Assembly (NCBI RefSeq): GCF_000178995.1
Contig: NZ_ADVZ01000004.1
Coordinates: forward strand, 365,413-429,412
DNA: 64,000 nt
Source: Afipia sp. 1NLS2
GTDB lineage: Bacteria; Pseudomonadota; Alphaproteobacteria; Rhizobiales; Xanthobacteraceae
Direction of reading: 5' to 3'
Notes under the pieces: model-generated
The model's input: the letters and a program-made list of their open reading frames with translations, nothing else
Database searches by the model: none
Told to the model about the DNA's origin: nothing
Made by a program: the position numbers and the translations under genes
Shown: piece after piece, positions 1 through 7,145 of the stretch
Numbering within the stretch: the stretch's first letter is position 1
Layout of the letters: every line of letters begins with the position of its first letter

Positions 1-1
1 A

Positions 2-1099
2 GAGACGATTAGTCCGGGTGTGAACCCGAACGATGTCGCGCTGCTTCTCTATACATCTGGAACGACGGGGCGGCCGAAAGGCGTAATGCTGACGCATGGT
101 AATGTCTCGTCCGGTATCGCGGCTGTAGCTGATGGTTTTCATCTCAAGCCATCCGATCGGACGCTATGTATCATGTCGCTGTCGCATACTAATGCGCTGA
201 TGTTCAGTACACTGCCATATCTGTTGTCCGGCGCGTCGGTTGCGCTGTGCAAACGCTTCAGCGCTTCGAACCTATGGGATCTTTGCGAGCACTACGAGGT
301 TAACAGCTTCAGTGCTTCGCCGACCATCCTAAGCATTCTGCTGGAAGACGCGACCGGAAAGACTGGTTACCCGAAGCTTGAGTTCGTGAAGGTAGCGTCC
401 GCGCCTACTTCGGTTGATCTGTCGAACCAATTTCACGCCCGTTTCGGACAAGATTTACTTATTGAAACTTACGGTCTGACGGAAACCACATCCATCAATG
501 TGATGAATCCGCTTCGCGGTCCGCGCAAACCTGGGTCCATCGGAAGGCCGTTGCCGCCGAGCGAGATTCGCATCGTTGATGGTCAGGGCAAGGAACTGCC
601 AGCAGGCGCAACAGGTGAGATCGAAATCCGCGGCCCGACTGTGATGAAGGGCTATTACAAAGACCCCGATGCGACGGCTGCGACGATCAGAGGCGGCTGG
701 GTGAGATCGGGTGATCTGGCGAAGGTTGACGATGATGGTTACATTTTCATCGTCGGTCGGAAAAAGGAAACGATCATTCGCGGTGGTGAAAACATTTCGC
801 CGCTTGAAGTCGAGCAAATCATCGCACGACATCCGGCGGTGCGGGAAGCCGCGGCGGTCGGAATTCCCGATCGCATTTATGGTGAGGTTGTCGCGGCCTG
901 CGTCGTCAAGCGCGACGATGTAACGGAGAGCGAATTGATCCGGCACTGCAGCGAGTATCTTGCCTCTTTTAAAGTGCCGGCTCGCATCGCTTTCGTTGAC
1001 GAATTGCCGCGCAATCCGATCGGAAAGTTTATCCGCCGGGCCTTGCTGCCATATTTTAAAGACGAGAGTACGCCGATTGCCAGCAAGAGGAACGCATGA
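2..1099 (+). CDS. Acyl-CoA synthetase (AMP-forming), 5' end outside window
   Basis: The reading frame is open from base 2, so the N-terminus lies upstream; about 366 codons are visible against roughly 500 for the family. The adenylation signature YTSGTTGRPKGV is near the start, the YGLTET motif follows in mid-protein, then GWVRSGDLAKVDDDGYIFIVGR, and the C-terminal subdomain ends with PRNPIGKF, whose Lys is the usual adenylation Lys. The family activates a carboxylic acid through an acyl-AMP and transfers it to CoA. The acid is not identifiable from sequence. The stop overlaps the start of the LarA-like gene (ATGA), so the two are translationally coupled, which suggests the ligase acts before or after that enzyme in one pathway. 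Confidence 0.9.
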   Translation, partial: ETISPGVNPNDVALLLYTSGTTGRPKGVMLTHGNVSSGIAAVADGFHLKPSDRTLCIMSLSHTNALMFSTLPYLLSGASVALCKRFSASNLWDLCEHYEVNSFSASPTILSILLEDATGKTGYPKLEFVKVASAPTSVDLSNQFHARFGQDLLIETYGLTETTSINVMNPLRGPRKPGSIGRPLPPSEIRIVDGQGKELPAGATGEIEIRGPTVMKGYYKDPDATAATIRGGWVRSGDLAKVDDDGYIFIVGRKKETIIRGGENISPLEVEQIIARHPAVREAAAVGIPDRIYGEVVAACVVKRDDVTESELIRHCSEYLASFKVPARIAFVDELPRNPIGKFIRRALLPYFKDESTPIASKRNA

Positions 1100-2511
1100 A
1101 CACAAAAAGAGTAGCCGTCGATTTCGGTGATAAAAAGATCGACATTGATGTCCCGGATCATGCGTCGGTCGTCGAGTTCGAGGATCCTCCGTTCCTGCAG
1201 GATCCCGCAGCGTCCATACGCGAAACGCTGGCGAAGCCATATAGTTCTCCACCTCTGGCTGAACTTATCAAACCTGGCATGCGGGTCGCGATCGGATTTG
1301 ACGACATTACCCGGCCCAACATACCCCCGCGAACCATCTTGCCGATCATCGTTGAGGAATTGCTCGCGAAAGGCGTGAAACAGCGCGACATTCTGTTTGT
1401 TAATGCCTGCAGCAATCATCGTAAGAATACGCGTGCAGAGTTGGCCAATCATCTCGGCCCGGAGATTTTCGGCACGTTCTGGGGGACGGGTCAGATTCTC
1501 AATCACGATTGTACCGATCCGGAGCAGTTACAGTATTTCGGCGTCACGGATGGCGGTCGCTACGTCGAGATGAACAAGCATTTCGTCAACGCGGATCTGA
1601 TGATCTATCAGGGGAACGTCGCCGCCGGTGCGTGGCGCAGTTATACCGGGACAGGCGTTGCCGTCGGCCTCGCATCGACACGCAGCATCGCGTCTCATCA
1701 TAGTTTCCATGGGATTCCCGAGCCTGCCGTCAAGGTCAACGCAGAGAAGAAGGCCGCCGCCGCGCCACGCAGGCGCATTCCGAGCGTCAAGGAAGAGATG
1801 ACGGATTACCTCGATCAGGCTCTTGGTCGGAAGGTTTTCTATATTAATTCCTTCAACGGTAGTGGTGGGCGCATGGCGGGCGTCTTTGCGGGCTATGCGG
1901 ATGGTGTGAAGCCGCCGGCATGGGAATTGGCCGAGAAATACGTTCGCCGGCCGACACCGGAAGCGGATGTTCTAATCGTGGGTCTGCCTGCGAGCTATTC
2001 CTACGGCAGTTCGAACAATACTCTGATCGCAACCGTCGGCGCGACTGTACCTCCGCGTTATTGCCCGGAAGCGCCGGTTCTGCGCGAGGGCGGGGTCGTG
2101 ATCGCGTGCTCGCCGGCCAACGGCCATATCGATGCCGATCGCTTTCCGTCATATCAGCCAGCCATCGATCTCTACGCGCGCTATTTCTCTTCGCGGGACA
2201 TGGTTGATCACGAGGATGAATTCGATCATCGCCCTGACTTCCGGCACAAATATACGCATGGCTACGGCTATCCGCCGCTGCACGCATTCTGGCTATTCTA
2301 CGAGAACGAGTATCTGCTGAAGCGAGCCGGTGCGGTCATTATGGCGGGCACGCCAAACCCAGGTGCATTCCGTGCGCTGGGTCTCACCCCCGCGCGTAAT
2401 TTCGACGAGGCGTGGCAGATCGCGAAGAAATACGTCGGCACAAACCCCCGGACGGTGGTTGCGCCGACCTTCTGGAGCAAGCCCCGCATCAAGTTTGATG
2501 TGCCGAGGTGA
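1096..2511 (+). CDS. LarA-family (nickel-pincer nucleotide) racemase/epimerase-like protein, divergent active site
   Basis: 471 aa of the lactate racemase (LarA/DUF2088) family, whose members move a hydride at the alpha-carbon of 2-hydroxy acids using the NPN cofactor. FDDITRP (about 68-74) and SNHRKNT (106-112, His108) match the usual DxTRP and HR motifs, and His201-His202 fit the later nickel-ligand region. The stretch that normally reads PHxxAGFSGGxK (cofactor-binding Lys plus a catalytic His) is instead AGAWRSYTGTGVAV; residues 171-200 hold no Lys and no His at all. The gene is followed by larB, larC and larE homologues, so NPN use is still likely. Substrate unknown; L-lactate is not assumed. 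The family call is firm, the activity is not. Confidence 0.8.
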   Translation: MNTKRVAVDFGDKKIDIDVPDHASVVEFEDPPFLQDPAASIRETLAKPYSSPPLAELIKPGMRVAIGFDDITRPNIPPRTILPIIVEELLAKGVKQRDILFVNACSNHRKNTRAELANHLGPEIFGTFWGTGQILNHDCTDPEQLQYFGVTDGGRYVEMNKHFVNADLMIYQGNVAAGAWRSYTGTGVAVGLASTRSIASHHSFHGIPEPAVKVNAEKKAAAAPRRRIPSVKEEMTDYLDQALGRKVFYINSFNGSGGRMAGVFAGYADGVKPPAWELAEKYVRRPTPEADVLIVGLPASYSYGSSNNTLIATVGATVPPRYCPEAPVLREGGVVIACSPANGHIDADRFPSYQPAIDLYARYFSSRDMVDHEDEFDHRPDFRHKYTHGYGYPPLHAFWLFYENEYLLKRAGAVIMAGTPNPGAFRALGLTPARNFDEAWQIAKKYVGTNPRTVVAPTFWSKPRIKFDVPR

Positions 2512-2531
2512 TCCGTTAACGGAGAGATCCC

Positions 2532-3245
2532 ATGCTGTCAGATCAGGTCAAACTCGATTTTCAGCGGCGCGAGCGGATCGGCTTCGATGAGGCGGTGCTT
2601 TGCGAATGGAAAAGCGTAGAGCAGATCGCCTATATTCTGCAGACGGCCATTGAGACGAAAAATCCGCTGCTCCTGACTCGGTTGACGGATATCAAGCTTG
2701 CAGCCTTACCAGAAATGCAGCGAAAGAATATCGATTATGATCCGGTCTCCCGCACCGGGTTCTTTGCTGCGGAACTCTTTATTCCCGCTCATGCTGAGGT
2801 GAGTGTGGTGAGTGCGGGAAGTTCGGATATTCCCGTTGCACATGAAGCGATCCGCACGCTGCAGTATTTCGGCATTGGTGCGTCCGAAATTTCAGATGTC
2901 GGTGTTGCAGGTCTTTGGCGGCTCATGGAGCGGCTCGAGGGCATCCGGGCGAGCAAAGTCATCATCGTGGCTGCTGGAATGGACGGGGCATTGCCGAGCG
3001 TTGTCGGTGGTCTTGTGCCGGGCAGCGTGATCGCGGTGCCGACTTCGGTTGGCTATGGCGCGTCCGACAGCGGGCGCACGGCAATGAATGCGTGCCTGGC
3101 GAGCTGCGCCGCAGGCCTAGCAGTCGTGAATATCGATAATGGCTTCGGAGCGGCCTGTGTTGCGTTGCGCGTGCTGCGCGATACGAAGGCTCCGCAATAT
3201 CGAATGCTGTTTGAAGCAGCTCAGGGAGTGAATTTGTCGAAATAA
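2532..3245 (+). CDS. larB: LarB, nicotinate adenine dinucleotide carboxylase/hydrolase
   Basis: 237 aa. LarB carboxylates and hydrolyses nicotinic acid adenine dinucleotide to pyridinium-3,5-biscarboxylate mononucleotide, the first step of NPN synthesis. The C-terminal half has the PurE/NCAIR-mutase-like fold signature: VVSAGSSDIPVAHEA, then VIIVAAGMDGALPSVVGGLV, then PTSVGYGAS and ASCAAGLAVVNIDNGFGA. The start is supported by GGAGAG a few bases before the ATG. It lies 20 bp after the larA-like stop and 27 bp before the binding-protein gene, within one operon. Confidence 0.92.
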   Translation: MLSDQVKLDFQRRERIGFDEAVLCEWKSVEQIAYILQTAIETKNPLLLTRLTDIKLAALPEMQRKNIDYDPVSRTGFFAAELFIPAHAEVSVVSAGSSDIPVAHEAIRTLQYFGIGASEISDVGVAGLWRLMERLEGIRASKVIIVAAGMDGALPSVVGGLVPGSVIAVPTSVGYGASDSGRTAMNACLASCAAGLAVVNIDNGFGAACVALRVLRDTKAPQYRMLFEAAQGVNLSK

Positions 3246-3272
3246 TCAAAAGCGACCAAGGGAGGACAGGAC

Positions 3273-4289
3273 ATGCTTCGAGGGAAAACTATCGCCGGGC
3301 TAAGTGGGTTGATATTCGCGAGCGCGTTCATGCTGGGGGGAGCCATCAGACCGGCAGTAGCGGAGGTCAGTGAAGTCAAGATCGCCATGCAATATGGCCT
3401 CGGGCATTTGCCGGTCATGGTGATGCGCGACAAGAAGCTGGTTGAGAAGCACCTCAAGGAAGAAGGCCTCACCAGCACCACCAAATATTTTCAGCTTGCT
3501 GGGTCTGCAGCGATGAATGACGCGCTGTTGTCGGGAAGCGTCGATTTCACCAGTGGCGGCCTGACAGGCATTGCCACGTTATGGGGAGCTTCAAAGGGGC
3601 GTGTGAAGGCGCTCTCGGCGGTCAATGCCTTCCCGATGTACCTCAACACGATCAATCCGAAGATCAAGTCGCTGAAGGATTTTACACCAGCGGATAAGAT
3701 TGCCCTGCCGGCCGTTCGCGTTTCCCCGCAGGCAATCGTGCTCGGCATGGCAGCCCAGAAGGAACTGGGCGACGCCAGCAAGCTTGATCCCCTGACCGTG
3801 ACGATGAACCATCCCGATGCGATGGCGGCGTTGTTGTCGAAATCCGGGGCGGTCAACAGTCATCTGGGCTTCTCGCCGTATCAGGAGGCTGAATTGAAGC
3901 ATCCGGGCGTGCACCGGGTTTTTAGTTCCTACGATATTATGGGCGGCCCGGCGACCATCGTCGTTATCGGAACGCGTCAGGATTTCTATGATCAGAATCC
4001 GAAAACGGTGAAGGCCGTCCTGGCTGCACTCAACGATGCGCTTGCTTTTATCAATAATGATAAGGAAGGGGCGGCAAAATTCTATGTTGAAAATAGTGGC
4101 GACAAGAGCTCGACTTACGACGAGGTGCTAGGTCTTTTGAAGAATCCGGAGATCATTTTCTCCAACGTCCCGTCAGGAACCATGAAGTTTGTGTCTTTCA
4201 TGTATGACCGAGGCATCGTCAAGCAAAAGCCGACTTCGTGGAAGGACCTTTACTTCCCGACGGCCTATAACATCAAGGGTGCAAACTGA
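3273..4289 (+). CDS. Periplasmic substrate-binding protein (NitT/TauT, SsuA/ThiY type)
   Basis: 338 aa with an N-terminal signal peptide (hydrophobic run about 8-25, cut near PAVAEV), preceded by a good GGGAGG site. The mature protein has the bilobal NMT1/SsuA-like layout: QYGLGHLPVMVMRDKKLVEKH at the start, then AMNDALLSGSVDF. It would capture a small organic anion for an ABC importer, but no permease or ATPase gene is in the window. It is a clear paralogue of the protein at 17365-18369 (shared QYGL-LP, KLVEKH, AMNDALLSG, MGGPAT-type motifs). Its stop directly abuts the larC GTG start, so it belongs to the NPN operon and probably binds the LarA-like substrate or a precursor. Confidence 0.88.
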   Translation: MLRGKTIAGLSGLIFASAFMLGGAIRPAVAEVSEVKIAMQYGLGHLPVMVMRDKKLVEKHLKEEGLTSTTKYFQLAGSAAMNDALLSGSVDFTSGGLTGIATLWGASKGRVKALSAVNAFPMYLNTINPKIKSLKDFTPADKIALPAVRVSPQAIVLGMAAQKELGDASKLDPLTVTMNHPDAMAALLSKSGAVNSHLGFSPYQEAELKHPGVHRVFSSYDIMGGPATIVVIGTRQDFYDQNPKTVKAVLAALNDALAFINNDKEGAAKFYVENSGDKSSTYDEVLGLLKNPEIIFSNVPSGTMKFVSFMYDRGIVKQKPTSWKDLYFPTAYNIKGAN

Positions 4290-5597
4290 GTGTCTGAACG
4301 GCTTCACATTCACCTCGATGTCGTCGGCGGTATCGCCGGCGACATCTTCGCTGCGGGAATGATCGATGCTTTCCCGAAGCTAAGAGACGCTGTTCTCAGG
4401 AACATATCGGCTGTACTCCCAGCGAATTGTGGAACGCCCATCTTTTCTGAGGGCAAGAGCGGCGCGATCCGGGCGCTACGGTTTGCGCTCGCGCCTTCTG
4501 ATAAGAAGGCCACTCACACTCACACTCATCACCACCATGATCACGGGCATCACCATCATCACGCGACGGACTCCCACAATCACGACGTCAAAACCATGCA
4601 GCCTAATCATGCAACGACCGATCATCACGATCACCACCATGGTACAGGCTCCTATCTGGAAATCGTCAATCTGATCGAGGCGGCCGATCTTGCTCCGAAT
4701 GTTCGTGTGCAAGCTCTGGGAATTTTGCGCCTCCTGGCTGAATCAGAGGCCCATATCCATCAGGTCGAAATCGATCACGTGCATTTTCATGAAATCGCGG
4801 GTTGGGATTCGATCATGGATGTGATCGCCGCGGGAACGATCATTGCGGCCCTCGATGGAGCGCGATGGTCGGTTTCAAGCCTTCCCTTGGGCGGCGGCCT
4901 GATTCAAACTCAGCATGGTCTGTTGCCTGTGCCCGCGCCTGCAACTGCGGCGCTGCTCAAGGATTTCCAATGGCGCAACGACGGCGTTTCGGGCGAACGC
5001 ATTACACCGACTGGTGCAGCCATACTGAAACACCTGATCAGCATGCCTGCGACCCAGCTGCCGGAAGGGCGATTGATGTCGACCGGCATCGGCGCGGGAA
5101 CACGCGAATTCGAGCAACTGCCGAACATCTTGCGGGTACTTGTTTTTGAAGCTGGCACGCAGGCAGAGAGCATGGTGGTCGCGACAATCAATTTCGATAT
5201 TGACGACATGACAGGAGAGGAGATTCAGGTCGCGGCCGACAGGATTCGTCAGGTGGATGGAGTGATCGACGTCACAACCGGGCAGCGGACTGGAAAGAAG
5301 GGCCGGGTCGCGACATCGTTCCGTGTTTTGGCGCAACCTGACAGGCTTGATGAGATCAACCGGCAGATTTTCACGGAAACCTCGACGATCGGTCTGCGTT
5401 GGCATCTTGAGCAGCGCGCCTGCCTGTTCCGCAAATCCGACTCTATCCCGCAGGAGGAGGGCATCTTGCGAGTCAAGGAAGTGAAACGTCCTGACGGCTC
5501 CTTGAGCCGAAAAATAGAGAGCGACGACGTGGCCTTGCATTCTGGGCTTGAAAAGCGCCGGGCGCTCAAGGCCAAAGCGGAGCGAAATCAGGAATGA
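4290..5597 (+). CDS. larC: LarC, NPN nickel insertase (CTP-dependent cyclometallase family)
   Basis: 435 aa with a GTG start directly after the preceding stop. LarC inserts nickel into the pincer nucleotide. The N-terminus LHIHLDVVGGIAGDIFAAGMID and the later VEIDHVHFHEIAGWDSIMD and TPTGAAILK are LarC family motifs. A His-rich loop (about residues 75-125, with runs such as HTHTHHHHDHGHHHHH) fits metal binding. In Lactobacillus the protein needs a programmed frameshift between two parts; here it is one continuous frame. It overlaps larE by four bases. Confidence 0.92.
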   Translation: MSERLHIHLDVVGGIAGDIFAAGMIDAFPKLRDAVLRNISAVLPANCGTPIFSEGKSGAIRALRFALAPSDKKATHTHTHHHHDHGHHHHHATDSHNHDVKTMQPNHATTDHHDHHHGTGSYLEIVNLIEAADLAPNVRVQALGILRLLAESEAHIHQVEIDHVHFHEIAGWDSIMDVIAAGTIIAALDGARWSVSSLPLGGGLIQTQHGLLPVPAPATAALLKDFQWRNDGVSGERITPTGAAILKHLISMPATQLPEGRLMSTGIGAGTREFEQLPNILRVLVFEAGTQAESMVVATINFDIDDMTGEEIQVAADRIRQVDGVIDVTTGQRTGKKGRVATSFRVLAQPDRLDEINRQIFTETSTIGLRWHLEQRACLFRKSDSIPQEEGILRVKEVKRPDGSLSRKIESDDVALHSGLEKRRALKAKAERNQE

Positions 5598-6382
5598 AGG
5601 CATCCGCAAACGAAGCCGGCTTGGTGTCGGTGCTGAACAGATATAACGAGATTGCGATTGCGGTGAGCGGCGGCGTTGACAGTATGGTCCTGGCCTACGT
5701 CGCGCATCGCTTCTCGTGCACGAAAGCGGTGATGCTGCATGCGATCTCACCCGCCGTGCCGCAGGCTGCAACCGCTCGTGTCAGGCGTTACGCGGACAGC
5801 GAGGACTGGAATGTCGTCTGGCTCGATGCCGGTGAATTCGACGATCCAAATTATCGCGCTAATCCGATTAACCGTTGCTATTACTGCAAATCCAATCTGT
5901 ACGATCGTATTCGCGATGCGACATCCTTCCAAATAGCATCGGGAACGAACACCGACGACCTCGGCGATTTTCGCCCAGGACTGAAAGCTGCATCAGAGCG
6001 CGCGGTGGTCCATCCTTATGTTGAAGCCGGTTTGGGGAAAGCAGCCATCTATAGCTTGGCTGAAAGGCATGGGCTGACCGATCTTGCCGAGCTTCCGGCG
6101 CAGCCATGCCTTGCCAGCCGTGTTGAAACCGGCATAGCGATCAATCCAGATGATCTCACTTTCATCGAAATGATGGAGGACAGGGCTGCTTCGTTCGCGC
6201 CTGTTACTGCCGATATTCGGTGCCGTACCACGGCCACAGGCGTCGTCATCGAAGTCGGTACGACGTTCCCACGATCCCAACGTGACTTTCTGGCAGAGGA
6301 TGCCGCAAAGCTATGTGCGGCTCACGGACGTACCTTTGCGGGTGTGCGAGACTATCGTCGCGGGTCCGCGTTTCTGCGCTGA
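5594..6382 (+). CDS. larE: LarE, ATP-dependent sulfur transferase for NPN
   Basis: 262 aa of the PP-loop ATP pyrophosphatase family. The SGGVDSMVLAYVA motif near residue 23 is the PP-loop. LarE adenylates the pyridinium biscarboxylate mononucleotide and adds sulfur. The segment NPINRCYYCKSNLY contains a Cys pair, and a later Cys sits in LPAQPCLASRVETG; a three-Cys arrangement is associated with catalytic [4Fe-4S]-using LarE enzymes, whereas the sacrificial type has a single reactive Cys. The start ATG overlaps the larC stop. With larB and larC this completes the cofactor pathway. Confidence 0.92.
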   Translation: MKASANEAGLVSVLNRYNEIAIAVSGGVDSMVLAYVAHRFSCTKAVMLHAISPAVPQAATARVRRYADSEDWNVVWLDAGEFDDPNYRANPINRCYYCKSNLYDRIRDATSFQIASGTNTDDLGDFRPGLKAASERAVVHPYVEAGLGKAAIYSLAERHGLTDLAELPAQPCLASRVETGIAINPDDLTFIEMMEDRAASFAPVTADIRCRTTATGVVIEVGTTFPRSQRDFLAEDAAKLCAAHGRTFAGVRDYRRGSAFLR

Positions 6383-6414
6383 CAGTATTGAAACGCTGGC
6401 TTTTGGGGGGGCTT

Positions 6415-7113
6415 ATGTTCGGAATCCTGACGCTTGGTTTTCTGCTCGGTATGCATCATGCGCTCGAGGCCGATCATATAGCTGCCGTGTCGAGCATCGC
6501 CGCCCGCCGCTCCAGTGTCCGCGACATCGTGAAGCACGGTCTGACCTGGGGTATTGGCCATACCATAACGCTGTCTTTATTCGCTGGGGCAGCTTTACTG
6601 CTTGGGCAGATGATTTCGGATCATCTTGCTGAACGGCTGGAATTTGCGGTCGGCGTCATGCTGGTTGTCATGGGTGGGTATGTGTTGTGGCAGCTTTGGC
6701 GTGATCGGATACATTTCCATGGCCACGTTCACGATGGAGTTATGCACTTTCATGCTCACAGTCATCGTGGGGAATCCATGCCTCATAAACAGAGCGCGCA
6801 TGAGCATGAACACGGGTTCCGCTGGCGGACATTGCTTGTTGGTTTGATCCACGGAATGGCCGGCTCAGCGGCGCTGCTCGTTATCGCAATGTCGCAGGTG
6901 AACAATCCGGTTTATGGGCTCCTCTATCTGATTTTATTTGGTCTCGGATCAATGATCGGCATGGGGGTGCTTTCGGCGGTTATCGCCGTGCCATTGGCGA
7001 TTTCTGCGCGGTCGTTGACTTGGGCAAATCGTACCCTGCAGGTAGTTGTGGGGATGGTGACGGTCGGTATAGGCGCCTCGACAATTTATGCGACGATGTT
7101 TTCTCATGCGTAG
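6415..7113 (+). CDS. Nickel/cobalt permease, NicO/UreH-like
   Basis: 232 aa from ATG 6415, which has a G-rich ribosome site just upstream; longer frames overlapping larE are less likely. The first membrane helix carries GMHHALEADHIAAV, the HX4DH nickel/cobalt transport signature. About six hydrophobic segments are seen, and a His-rich cytoplasmic or periplasmic loop (about 100-135, with HFHGHVHDGVMHFHAHSH) lies in the middle. Its position right after larE points to nickel supply for the NPN cofactor. Confidence 0.85.
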   Translation: MFGILTLGFLLGMHHALEADHIAAVSSIAARRSSVRDIVKHGLTWGIGHTITLSLFAGAALLLGQMISDHLAERLEFAVGVMLVVMGGYVLWQLWRDRIHFHGHVHDGVMHFHAHSHRGESMPHKQSAHEHEHGFRWRTLLVGLIHGMAGSAALLVIAMSQVNNPVYGLLYLILFGLGSMIGMGVLSAVIAVPLAISARSLTWANRTLQVVVGMVTVGIGASTIYATMFSHA

Positions 7114-7145
7114 CAAGATCAAAAAGGCGCTGATCGGTATAGCCG

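Noticed and set aside
20..1099. GTG at base 20 as the true start of the CoA ligase
   Set aside because: The frame is open upstream to the window edge, and the family has about 130 more N-terminal residues.
4510..4640. CA-rich tandem-like repeat, possible microsatellite
   Set aside because: It encodes the His-rich loop of LarC, a normal family feature, and stays in frame.
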